A DNA stretch of 64,000 nucleotides from Selenomonadales bacterium. GTDB taxonomy: Bacteria > Bacillota > Negativicutes > Sporomusales > UBA7701. This document shows, piece by piece, positions 49,868 to 57,590 of this stretch. Both the position numbers and the translations under genes were made by a program. The stretch lies in the NCBI GenBank assembly GCA_018434945.1, contig JAHDOI010000006.1:62001-126000 (forward strand). Direction: 5' to 3'. Every line of letters begins with the position of its first letter. Within the stretch, counting starts at the first letter, position 1. The notes under the pieces are model-generated. The model made no database searches, had not been told where the DNA came from, and worked only from the letters and a program-made list of their open reading frames with translations.

Positions 49868-51252
49868 AGCATAAGATGCCGGAGCAGGCCGCCGAAGAAA
49901 GACGCCGCAATTTCAACGAAGTGGCGCTCGGCTACGAGGCGGAAACCGCCCGGGCCGAGGCTGCGCGCTGCCTGCAGTGCAAAACCGCCCCCTGCCGTCA
50001 GGGTTGCCCGGTGGAGATCGATATCCCCCAGTTCATCAAACACATCAAGGACGGCGATTACGACGCCGCCATCGACGAGATCAAGGCCAAGAACAACCTG
50101 CCGGCCGTCTGCGGTCGTGTCTGCCCGCAGGAAGACCAGTGCGAGAAATTCTGCATCATGGGCAAGAAGGGCGAGCCTGTCGGCATCGGCCGTCTGGAGC
50201 GGTTCGCCGCCGACTACGCCATGGCAAAGGGCCGTGAGGACAAAGCGGAAATCCCCGCCGAAGTGTTGGGCAAAGTGGCTGTCATCGGCGCCGGCCCGGC
50301 CGGACTGACGACTGCCGGCGACCTTGCGCGCATGGGCTACAAGGTGACCGTGTTCGAGGCCCTCCACGCTCCCGGCGGAGTGCTGATGTACGGCATCCCC
50401 GAATTCCGTCTGCCCAAAACCATCGTCCAGCAGGAGATCGCCGCCCTGCGCAAGCTGGGAGTCGATATCCAGGTGAACGCGGTTATCGGCAAAAGCTATA
50501 CCATCGACGAACTCCTGAACGAGGAAGGCTTCGACGCCGTCTTCATCGGCACCGGCGCCGGCCTGCCCCATTTCATGGATATTCCCGGCGAGAACCTCAA
50601 CGGTGTTTATTCGGCCAACGAATTTCTCACCCGCGTCAATCTGATGAAGGCTTATAAGTTCCCGCAGACCGGCACGCCGGTGCGGGTGGGCCGCAGTGTC
50701 GCCGTCGTGGGAGCGGGCAATGTCGCCATGGACTCGGCCCGCACGGCGCTCCGCCTCGGGGCCGAGAAGGTCTATATCGTTTATCGGCGGTCGGAGGAGG
50801 AGATGCCCGCAAGGCATGAGGAGCTCGAGCACGCCAAGGAAGAGGGCGTCGAATTCCGCCTGCTGACCGCTCCTGTTCAGGTATTGGGCGACGACAAGGG
50901 CTGGGTCAAGGGCATCGAGTGCATCAGGATGGAGCTGGGTGAGCCGGACGAATCGGGGCGGCGCAAACCGGTGCCTGTCGAAGGCTCCAATTTCGTCCTC
51001 GATGTCGAGACGGTCGTCATGGCCATCGGCCAGGGGCCCAACCCGCTGGTGCAGAACACCACGCCTGGCCTGTCGGTGAACAAGCGCGGCAATATCGTGG
51101 CCGACGAGGCGGGCGCGACCTCCAAGGAGGGGGTTTTCGCGGGCGGCGACATCGTCACCGGCGCGGCCACCGTTATCCTGGCGATGGGCGCCGGCAAGAA
51201 GGCTGCTGCTAAAATCCACGAATATGTACAAAATAAAAAGACTGCCAGGTAG
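49855..51252 (+). CDS. nfnB: NADH-dependent ferredoxin:NADP+ oxidoreductase, subunit B (GltD-like)
   Basis: A 465-residue flavoprotein similar to the glutamate synthase small subunit. The N terminus has two [4Fe-4S] sites, CLQCKTAPCRQGCP (about 39) and CGRVCPQEDQCEKFC (about 85). FAD binds at VIGAGPAGLTTAGDLA (about 142), NADP(H) at VVGAGNVAMDSARTALR (about 284), and the second FAD motif is GGDIVTGAATV. With NfnA it couples NADH and reduced ferredoxin oxidation to NADP+ reduction. No large glutamate synthase gene is adjacent, which supports Nfn. Confidence 0.93.
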   Translation: MQQVKHKMPEQAAEERRRNFNEVALGYEAETARAEAARCLQCKTAPCRQGCPVEIDIPQFIKHIKDGDYDAAIDEIKAKNNLPAVCGRVCPQEDQCEKFCIMGKKGEPVGIGRLERFAADYAMAKGREDKAEIPAEVLGKVAVIGAGPAGLTTAGDLARMGYKVTVFEALHAPGGVLMYGIPEFRLPKTIVQQEIAALRKLGVDIQVNAVIGKSYTIDELLNEEGFDAVFIGTGAGLPHFMDIPGENLNGVYSANEFLTRVNLMKAYKFPQTGTPVRVGRSVAVVGAGNVAMDSARTALRLGAEKVYIVYRRSEEEMPARHEELEHAKEEGVEFRLLTAPVQVLGDDKGWVKGIECIRMELGEPDESGRRKPVPVEGSNFVLDVETVVMAIGQGPNPLVQNTTPGLSVNKRGNIVADEAGATSKEGVFAGGDIVTGAATVILAMGAGKKAAAKIHEYVQNKKTAR

Positions 51253-51466
51253 GAATCCCGCCCCTCCGGCTGGAATATTTCGCTTAGAAGGTTATAAACT
51301 GGGCACGCGAAAAGGCTGCCTGGAAATCTCCAGATGCATGTACGGCTGCTGATGTCCTGTAAACGTCCGGTGCCGCAGGTTGAGAGGCTCCCGTTCCGCA
51401 TGCGGGGCGCACCGGCGGGGCGGACAGGGACTATTGTAGGCAACCGTAACATTAGGGAGGGGTATT

Positions 51467-52630
51467 ATGCTGGAACAAGCCAAACGAATGCAGGGCATGT
51501 CGTCGGCGATCTTCACCCAGGTTGACGACATGCGCAAGAAGGCGGTCACGGCCGGCAAGGATGTAATCACCCTTAGTCTCGGCAGCCCGGATATGCCGCC
51601 GGCGCCGCACGTCATGGAGGCGCTGAAGAAAGGGGTCGCCGACCCGAAGAATTACGGCTACGCGTTGTCCAAGGGGACAACGGATTTTCTGCAGGCGGTT
51701 GCCGACTGGTACGGGACGAAATTCGGCGTCGCTCTCGACCCGGCGACGGAGGTTCATTCGCTCATCGGTTCCCAGGACGGACTGGCCCACATTTCCCTGT
51801 GTTTCGCCAACCCCGGCGACGTGGTGCTGGTGCCCGACCCCGGCTATCCGATTTATACGGCCGGGCCGATCTCGGCCGATGCCGAGCTATACTTAATGCC
51901 GCTCACGCCTGAGAACGACTACCTGCCTGATCTTGACGCCATTCCGGAGAGCGTTCTCAAGCGGGCGAAGATGATGATCCTCAATTATCCCAACAACCCG
52001 CTGGCAGCCACCGCCACCGTGGAATTTTTCGCCCGGGTGGTCGAACTGGCCAAGCGTTACAATTTCCTGGTCTGCCACGATTTCGCCTACAGCGATCTAT
52101 GCTTCGACGGCTACCGGCCGCCCAGTTTCCTGAGTCTGCCGGGGGCCAAGGATATCGGCGTCGAGTTCCACACGATGTCGAAAAGCTTCTGCATGGCCGG
52201 CTGCCGGGTTGGGTTCATGGTCGGCAACGCGCAGGCTGTCGAGCTTCTCGGCCGGGTTAAGTCGAATTTCGACTACGGCATATTCCTGCCCATCCAGCAG
52301 GCCGCGATCGCGGCCCTGACCGGACCGCAGGACTGTGTGGCCGCGATGGCCGCCGAGTATCAGCGCCGCCGCGACATCGTGGTGGACGGCTTCAACAGCC
52401 TCGGCTGGAAGGTCGGCAGGCCGAAGGCGTCGATGTACGTCTGGGCGCCGGTGCCGACCAAGCAGGATTCGTTCGCTTTCGCCGCCAGTTTAATTGAAAA
52501 TGCCGGGGTGGCCGTCGTGCCGGGAATCGGTTTCGGCCCCTACGGCGAGGGTTATGTACGGATCGCGTTGGTGCAGCCTCAGGATAGGCTCCGCGAGGCT
52601 GTTGAACGGATCCGCAAGTGGCTGGGATAG
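51467..52630 (+). CDS. PLP aminotransferase, LL-diaminopimelate aminotransferase-like
   Basis: A 387-residue fold-type I aminotransferase. LGSPDMPPAPHVMEAL, YALSKGTTDFLQAV, DPGYPIY, NYPNNPLAAT and the PLP lysine in HTMSKSFCMAGCRVGFM (about 233) are visible. Pattern and length are near DapL, which makes LL-diaminopimelate for wall and lysine synthesis, but related alanine or aspartate aminotransferases share these motifs. GGGAGGGG precedes the ATG. The 214 bases upstream hold a GC-rich, partly self-complementary leader with no class I recognise. Confidence 0.85.
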   Translation: MLEQAKRMQGMSSAIFTQVDDMRKKAVTAGKDVITLSLGSPDMPPAPHVMEALKKGVADPKNYGYALSKGTTDFLQAVADWYGTKFGVALDPATEVHSLIGSQDGLAHISLCFANPGDVVLVPDPGYPIYTAGPISADAELYLMPLTPENDYLPDLDAIPESVLKRAKMMILNYPNNPLAATATVEFFARVVELAKRYNFLVCHDFAYSDLCFDGYRPPSFLSLPGAKDIGVEFHTMSKSFCMAGCRVGFMVGNAQAVELLGRVKSNFDYGIFLPIQQAAIAALTGPQDCVAAMAAEYQRRRDIVVDGFNSLGWKVGRPKASMYVWAPVPTKQDSFAFAASLIENAGVAVVPGIGFGPYGEGYVRIALVQPQDRLREAVERIRKWLG

Positions 52631-52658
52631 GAAAAAACGACAGAGGAGGAAAAGTGAT

Positions 52659-53006
52659 ATGCGTGCGCTGAACTTCTACTCGTCCAACTACCACAGCCAG
52701 CTGGTGTGCCGGCGCAAAACCTGCACAATAAGGCTGGGGGACAAGACCCACAAGTACTCGGAGGGCGATATCGTCTGGGTTACGGTCGGCAAGCGTTTCG
52801 CGCAGAAGAAGAAGATCTACACCGCCGCTATCGACCGGGTGTTGGTCAAACCGATCTGCCAGCTTACCGCCGAGGACCTGCAGGGGGAGAACCCCGATCT
52901 GACCAATGTCGACGATCTGCTCGTTTTCCTGCGGTCGATCTACGACAAGCCTCTTACCCCCAACGATACTGTGACGGTCGTCTATTTTTCGGAGATAATC
53001 GAGTAG
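52659..53006 (+). CDS. ASCH domain protein
   Basis: A 115-residue protein with a PUA-like ASCH fold: ALNFYSSNYHSQLVCRRKTC, TIRLGDKTHKYSEGD and VWVTVGKRFAQKKKIYTAAI. ASCH domains are thought to bind RNA or modified nucleosides. It starts with ATG 52659 after GAGGAGGAAA, 28 bases beyond the aminotransferase stop, and is followed by pduL after 30 bases, so these genes are probably cotranscribed. Function unknown. Confidence 0.8.
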   Translation: MRALNFYSSNYHSQLVCRRKTCTIRLGDKTHKYSEGDIVWVTVGKRFAQKKKIYTAAIDRVLVKPICQLTAEDLQGENPDLTNVDDLLVFLRSIYDKPLTPNDTVTVVYFSEIIE

Positions 53007-53036
53007 ACAATTATCTAGCAAGGAGTGTTTCATAGC

Positions 53037-53615
53037 ATGGCAAAACCCCAAATTCCGGTAGGTATTTCCGCCCGTCATCTCCATATCAGCCAGGAGCACC
53101 TCGATATCCTGTTCGGCGAGGGCCACCAGCTCCGCGTTTTCAAGGATCTCGGCCAGCCTGGACAGTATGCCTGTGAGGAACGGGTCGACCTTGTGACCGA
53201 GAAAGGCAGTTTCAAACAGGTCCGCATCCTCGGTCCGGTGCGTCCCAAAACCCAGATTGAGCTTGCGCTCACCGACGCTATGAAGCTGGGGCTGAAGATT
53301 CCCGTGCGCGATTCGGGCGACCACCGCGACGCCCCCGGGCTTACGCTCGTCGGCCCCAAGGGCCAGGTGAAGCTCGATTCCGGCGTTATCGCCGCCTGCC
53401 GCCACATCCATATGACGCCGGCCGAAGCGGCCGAGTTCGGTGTGAAGGATAAACAGTTCGTATCAGTGAAGGTGGGCGACGCCGAGCGTTGTCTGATTTT
53501 CGACAAAGTGCTTGTGCGCGTTCATGACAGCTTTGCACTGGAGATGCACCTGGATACCGACGAAGGCAACGCCTGCGGCGCGAAGTCGGGTGACTTCGCG
53601 GAAATCGTCGGGTAG
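53037..53615 (+). CDS. pduL: Phosphate acyltransferase PduL
   Basis: A 192-residue zinc enzyme transferring acyl groups between CoA and phosphate (acetyl-CoA or propanoyl-CoA to acyl phosphate). The two barrel halves each have the His motif: SARHLHISQEHLD (about 12) and CRHIHMTPAEAAEFGV (about 122). No long encapsulation peptide is present at the N terminus, so it is probably the free cytosolic form that makes acetyl phosphate. AAGGAG precedes the ATG at 53037. With satP it supports acetate metabolism. Confidence 0.93.
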   Translation: MAKPQIPVGISARHLHISQEHLDILFGEGHQLRVFKDLGQPGQYACEERVDLVTEKGSFKQVRILGPVRPKTQIELALTDAMKLGLKIPVRDSGDHRDAPGLTLVGPKGQVKLDSGVIAACRHIHMTPAEAAEFGVKDKQFVSVKVGDAERCLIFDKVLVRVHDSFALEMHLDTDEGNACGAKSGDFAEIVG

Positions 53616-53623
53616 GAGGCGCG

Positions 53624-53824
53624 ATGGACGGGGACAACGCCGGCGTTAAATCGCTGGAAATGATCGCCGCCAAAGCCTTTCCCGCCGCCGGGGAGCTGGT
53701 GAACGTGGTCGATTTTCTCAATAAGTCGCTCAAGGATGAAGGCTACGTTTTCGGGGTCAGCAAAGCCGGCGACAAAATGACGATATGCATATACCGGACA
53801 GACAGCAAAGAGACCTGCGGATAA
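53624..53824 (+). CDS. YpmA-like DUF4264 protein
   Basis: A 66-residue small protein. AGELVNVVDFLNKSLKDEGYVFGVSK with a following short beta stretch (MTICIYRTD) matches the YpmA/DUF4264 family of Firmicutes, of unknown function. TAGGAGG precedes the ATG. It begins nine bases after pduL. Its last codons form the left arm of the terminator that ends this operon. Confidence 0.8.
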   Translation: MDGDNAGVKSLEMIAAKAFPAAGELVNVVDFLNKSLKDEGYVFGVSKAGDKMTICIYRTDSKETCG

Positions 53825-53844
53825 TTCGCGGGTCTCTTCTTTTG
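53809..53844 (+). terminator. Rho-independent terminator overlapping the end of the ypmA-like gene
   Basis: AGAGACC-T-GCG (53809-53819) pairs with CGC-G-GGTCTCT (53827-53837), followed by TCTTTTG. The left arm is coding sequence. Confidence 0.85.
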
Positions 53845-54002
53845 TCTGCGGTCAGGCCGGTTTACAGCTGCGGCGCTTATACGGCGGCAGTGGCTTGCAT
53901 TTTTGGCGGGGAGTAATACTCGGCATGATGACAAATGTTCTTTGGGTGTGTACTTTTGCGGTATTTTGTATTCATGTGCGACGCAGGAAAAATTGGCAGG
54001 AT

Positions 54003-54032
54003 TTGACCCTGCGCATGCGAATATACTATAAA
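54003..54032 (+). promoter_or_regulatory. Putative promoter and dyad of the iclR-type gene
   Basis: TTGACC (54003-54008), 18-base spacer, TATAAA (54027-54032). A perfect 11-bp palindrome, GAACG-C-CGTTC (54040-54050), lies right after it and could be an autoregulatory operator. Confidence 0.5.
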
Positions 54033-54067
54033 GAATGTAGAACGCCGTTCGGCATGCGGAAACGAAG

Positions 54068-54850
54068 GTGGTTTGGCTGGAAAGAGCTAATTCGCAGTAT
54101 ATCATTGCGTCGGTGGACAGGGCTGTCGAACTTTTACTGCTTCTGGGCCGCCATCGGCGGGATATGGGCGTGACCGAGCTGGCCAAGGAGCTGGGGGTCC
54201 AGAAGAGCACCATCCATAGTCTGCTACAGACGCTCATGCTGCGCGGTTTCGTGCGGCAGACCGATTCTGGGCGTTATACGCTCGGCTACGGGCTGATCCG
54301 CCTGGGGGAAGCTTGTGCAGAGCAGCTCGATATCCGTGAGATAGCGCGTCCGTTGATGGCCGAGCTGGCCAACGAGTCGCAGGAAATCGCCCTGCTGGCG
54401 GTGCTGTCGGGGACGGAGCTGATCATAATCGAGAAGGTTGAACCGCAGCGGCCCTTCTTTATCATTCCGAAATTCGACTTTTCCATCACACTGCATAGTA
54501 CGGCGATCGGCAAGGTTCTGCTGGCCAACGCGCCGCCTGCTATTGTCGGCGAGGTGCTGCAGCGGGGGGTGGAGCGGTTTACGCCGTATACGCTGACCGA
54601 TCGGGAGGTGCTTCAGAAGGAGCTTGCCCAGGTGAGGGAGCAGGGGTTCGCTGTTGGCTGCAACGAAACGATCGAAGGGGTAACCTGCATCGCCGTGCCT
54701 GTCTACGATGCTGCCGGCAAGGTTGCGGCCGCCCTGTCGGTGTCGAGCGCCAGCAGGGTACTCGCCGCCCAGCGCTACGAGACCCTTGTGCGGCTGCTCA
54801 AGGAGAAGGCCGGGAAGATCGCCCGGCGCTTAGGCTATCAGCCTGTTTGA
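54068..54850 (+). CDS. IclR family transcriptional regulator
   Basis: A 260-residue regulator. The winged helix-turn-helix is at about 15-65 (GVTELAKELGVQKSTIHSLL, GRYTLGYGLI) and the IclR effector domain at about 80-255 (LHSTAIGKVLLAN, FAVGCNETIEGVTCIAVPVY, ALSVSS). GTG at 54068 has only a weak ribosome site. Its effector is probably a small organic acid, as common in the family. The korDABC operon begins 36 bases downstream in the same direction, so it probably controls these genes as well as itself. Confidence 0.9.
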   Translation: MVWLERANSQYIIASVDRAVELLLLLGRHRRDMGVTELAKELGVQKSTIHSLLQTLMLRGFVRQTDSGRYTLGYGLIRLGEACAEQLDIREIARPLMAELANESQEIALLAVLSGTELIIIEKVEPQRPFFIIPKFDFSITLHSTAIGKVLLANAPPAIVGEVLQRGVERFTPYTLTDREVLQKELAQVREQGFAVGCNETIEGVTCIAVPVYDAAGKVAAALSVSSASRVLAAQRYETLVRLLKEKAGKIARRLGYQPV

Positions 54851-54886
54851 GGATTGAGGGCAATATTTTATAAAGGGGGAATTGAA

Positions 54887-55090
54887 GTGCCGAAACCTGT
54901 GTTCAACGAGGAAAGGTGCAAGGGGTGCGAACTATGCACGGTGGTCTGCCCGAAGAAGATTGTGGTTATCGCCAATCGCTTCAATAGCAAAGGATACCGC
55001 CCGGCTACGTGCAGCGACGAATCTCAGTGCATCGGTTGTATGCTGTGCGCCCGGACGTGCCCGGATGTAGTGATTGAAATCCATAAATAG
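54887..55090 (+). CDS. korD: 2-oxoacid:ferredoxin oxidoreductase, ferredoxin-like delta subunit
   Basis: A 67-residue protein with two [4Fe-4S] motifs, CKGCELCTVVCP (about 11) and CIGCMLCARTCP (about 46). It carries electrons from the TPP centre to soluble ferredoxin. GTG at 54887 follows AAAGGGGGA; an earlier in-frame ATG at 54854 would place the ribosome site inside. It heads the korDABC set with 17 bases to the next gene. Confidence 0.92.
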   Translation: MPKPVFNEERCKGCELCTVVCPKKIVVIANRFNSKGYRPATCSDESQCIGCMLCARTCPDVVIEIHK

Positions 55091-55107
55091 GCAAGGGAGT
55101 GAATGAA

Positions 55108-56175
55108 GTGGCGGAAAAAATCCTGATGAAGGGTAATGAGGCAATCGGTGAGGCGGCTGTTGTCGCCGGCTGCCGCCATTATTTCGGTTACCCCATAACC
55201 CCGCAGAGCGAACTCATCGAGTATATGGCCAAACGCATGCCCCAGGTGAACGGTGTCTTCCTCCAGGCCGAAAGCGAGGTCGCCGCTATCAATATGGTGT
55301 ATGGCGCGGCCGGCGCCGGCGCGAGGGTCATGACCTCGTCCTCCAGCCCCGGTATCAGTCTCAAGCAGGAGGGGATTTCCTATATCGCCGGGGCGGAACT
55401 GCCCTGCGTCATCGTCAACATGGCCCGCGGCGGCCCCGGTCTCGGCAGCATCCAGCCCGGTCAGTGCGATTATTTCCAGGCGACCAAGGGCGGCGGTCAC
55501 GGCGATTATAATAATATCGTCCTGGTCCCCAATTCCGTGCAGGAGCTTGTCGACTGCACCGTGCTGGCGTTCGAACTGGCCGACAAGTACCGCAACCCGG
55601 TCATGATCCTGGGCGACGGCGCTCTCGGGCAGATGATGGAGCCGGTGGCTTTCCCGGATAAGGCCGCTGAAGCCCCCGCCAAACCGTGGGCGACGACCGG
55701 CCTCAAGGGCCGCAAGGAGCCGAATGTGATCAATTCCCTCCATATCCAGGCGCCTGATTTGGAGAAGCATAATTATCATCTGCAGATGAAATATAAGACC
55801 ATCAAACAGAATGAGCGGCGTTGGGAAGAATACCGCACCGAAGACGCAGAGTTAGTTCTGGTGGCGTACGGCATCACCGCCCGCGTCGTCCAGTCGGCGG
55901 TGGATATGGCCCGGGCCGTCGGCCTTAAGGTCGGTCTGTTCCGGCCGATCACCGCCTGGCCGTTCCCGTACGAGGAACTCGGGCGGTTGGCCAAGACGGC
56001 CAAGGGCTTCATGGCCGTCGAGCTGAGCGCCGGGCAGATGGTTGAGGATGTGCGTCTGTCGGTCGTTGGCTCCAAACCGGTTTATTTCTATGGGCGGACG
56101 GGCGGCATGATCTGCACCCCGAAAGAAGTGTTCGGTATCGTGAAAAAGATTATGCTGGGCGAGGAGGAGAAATAA
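55108..56175 (+). CDS. korA: 2-oxoacid:ferredoxin oxidoreductase, alpha subunit (KorA/VorB)
   Basis: A 355-residue subunit of a 2-oxoacid oxidoreductase making acyl-CoA, CO2 and reduced ferredoxin. GNEAIGEAAVVAGCRHYFGYPITPQSE is split over the N terminus and EDAELVLVAYGITARVVQSA marks domain II. Conserved ESEVAAINMVYGAAGAGAR (about 55) and TSSSSPGISLKQEG are visible. The GTG at 55108 has GGGAG eight bases before it; GTG 55099 is an alternative. 2-oxoglutarate and branched-chain 2-oxoacid enzymes cannot be told apart from these motifs. Confidence 0.92.
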   Translation: MAEKILMKGNEAIGEAAVVAGCRHYFGYPITPQSELIEYMAKRMPQVNGVFLQAESEVAAINMVYGAAGAGARVMTSSSSPGISLKQEGISYIAGAELPCVIVNMARGGPGLGSIQPGQCDYFQATKGGGHGDYNNIVLVPNSVQELVDCTVLAFELADKYRNPVMILGDGALGQMMEPVAFPDKAAEAPAKPWATTGLKGRKEPNVINSLHIQAPDLEKHNYHLQMKYKTIKQNERRWEEYRTEDAELVLVAYGITARVVQSAVDMARAVGLKVGLFRPITAWPFPYEELGRLAKTAKGFMAVELSAGQMVEDVRLSVVGSKPVYFYGRTGGMICTPKEVFGIVKKIMLGEEEK

Positions 56176-56928
56176 ATGGCGGAGATTGCATTTGCCAGGC
56201 CGGAGTCTTTGCGCGATGTTCCGTTTCACTACTGCCCCGGCTGCCACCACGGCATCATCCACCGACTTGTGGCCGAGGTGATTGACGAGCTGAAGGTCCG
56301 CGACCGCACGGTCGGCGTTATGCCTGTCGGCTGCTCGGTTCTCGCATATGACTACTTCAATTTCGATACCCAGGAGGCGGCCCACGGCAGGGCGCCGGCG
56401 GTCGCGACGGGCGTGAAGCGCGTCCACCCCGATAACGTCGTGTTCAGCTACCAGGGCGACGGAGACCTGGCGTCGATCGGCTGCGCGGAGATCGTCCATG
56501 CCGCGGCGCGGGGCGAGAAGATTACCACCGTGTTCGTCAACAACGCCATTTACGGGATGACTGGCGGCCAGATGGCGCCGACTTCGCTGCCCGACCAGGT
56601 GACGACGACTTCGCCTTACGGCCGCAAGGTCGAATCGGTCGGCATGCCGATCAAGGTGTGCGAGATGCTGTCGACGCTTGACGGGGCGAAGTATATCGCC
56701 AGGGTGGCGGTGAACAACCCGGCCAATATGGCGAAAGCTAAGGCGGCGATCAAGAAGGCGTTCGAAGTGCAATTGAGCGGCCTCGGTTTCGCGATTGTCG
56801 AGGTGCTTTCCACCTGCCCGACCAACTGGGGGATGTCGCCGCTGGAAGCGGTCGGCTGGATGGAAAAGAATATGATGCCGTATTATCCGCTGGGGGTATT
56901 CAAAACACCGGAGGGGGTGGCGAAATGA
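56176..56928 (+). CDS. korB: 2-oxoacid:ferredoxin oxidoreductase, beta (TPP-binding) subunit
   Basis: A 250-residue TPP-binding subunit. YCPGCHHGIIHRL at the N terminus, GCSVLAYDYFNFD, and the TPP/Mg motif GDGDLASIGCAEIVHAAARG continuing to VNNAIYGMTGGQ (about 95-135) are typical. It starts one base after the korA stop, and its end overlaps korC by four bases. Confidence 0.94.
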   Translation: MAEIAFARPESLRDVPFHYCPGCHHGIIHRLVAEVIDELKVRDRTVGVMPVGCSVLAYDYFNFDTQEAAHGRAPAVATGVKRVHPDNVVFSYQGDGDLASIGCAEIVHAAARGEKITTVFVNNAIYGMTGGQMAPTSLPDQVTTTSPYGRKVESVGMPIKVCEMLSTLDGAKYIARVAVNNPANMAKAKAAIKKAFEVQLSGLGFAIVEVLSTCPTNWGMSPLEAVGWMEKNMMPYYPLGVFKTPEGVAK

Positions 56929-57464
56929 CCCACGAAATCGTTATGGCCGGTTTCGGCGGCCAGGGCGTCATGCTGATGGGGCAACTGATGACTTACGCGG
57001 GGATGCTGGAGAACAAGCATGTATCCTGGATTCCTTCCTACGGCCCGGAGATGCGGGGCGGGACGGCCAACTGCTCAGTAATTATCTCCGACGAGCCGGT
57101 CGGGGCGCCGATCGTCAGCGAGCCGACCACGGTTGTGGCCATGAACCTGCCTTCGCTGGATAAATTCGAGGCGGCGCTGCAGGCGGGCGGCAATCTGATT
57201 ATCAACAGTTCGCTTATCGAGCGGAGCAGCAAGCGCAGCGATGTAAACGTTTTGCTCGTGCCGTCGAACGATATCGCCAATGAACTCGGCAACGCCAAGG
57301 TGGCCAATATGGTGGTGCTGGGGACGATTATCGCCGCGACCAAGGCGGTGAGCCAGGAGTCGGTCCTTAAGGCGTTCGCCAAGATGTTCGCCAAGAAGCC
57401 TGAGCTTCTCGCGATAAACGAACAGGCCATCAAGCGCGGCGCCGCGCTTGTCAACGGGAAATAA
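56925..57464 (+). CDS. korC: 2-oxoacid:ferredoxin oxidoreductase, gamma subunit
   Basis: A 179-residue subunit that binds the CoA end of the reaction. GFGGQGVMLMGQLMTYAGM (about 8), SYGPEMRGGTANCSVIIS (about 38) and the C-terminal domain fit the KorC/VorA gamma family. The ATG overlaps the korB stop (ATGA). A terminator closes the four-gene operon. Confidence 0.94.
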   Translation: MTHEIVMAGFGGQGVMLMGQLMTYAGMLENKHVSWIPSYGPEMRGGTANCSVIISDEPVGAPIVSEPTTVVAMNLPSLDKFEAALQAGGNLIINSSLIERSSKRSDVNVLLVPSNDIANELGNAKVANMVVLGTIIAATKAVSQESVLKAFAKMFAKKPELLAINEQAIKRGAALVNGK

Positions 57465-57485
57465 AGGCTTATTATTGCCTGCATG

Positions 57486-57512
57486 AAGCCGTCCTTCGGG
57501 GCGGCTTTTTTC
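57486..57512 (+). terminator. Rho-independent terminator of the kor operon
   Basis: AAGCCGTCC-TTCG-GGGCGGCTT followed by TTTTTT. Confidence 0.9.
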
Positions 57513-57590
57513 GTCTGTAACCGGCAGGATTTTCCCTGCCGGTCAGCGAATTGTAGGCGTAATGTTTGTCCGCGAAGGAAGGGCGATACG

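Noticed and set aside
49810-51231. Minus-strand frame opposite nfnB
   Set aside because: Shadow of a well-supported flavoprotein gene with complete cofactor motifs on the plus strand.
51290-51430. Possible degenerate copy of the dispersed repeat (CCAGATGCA, GCGCACCGG)
   Set aside because: The two short matches are in the wrong order and spacing compared with copies A-E, and the outer arms do not fit.
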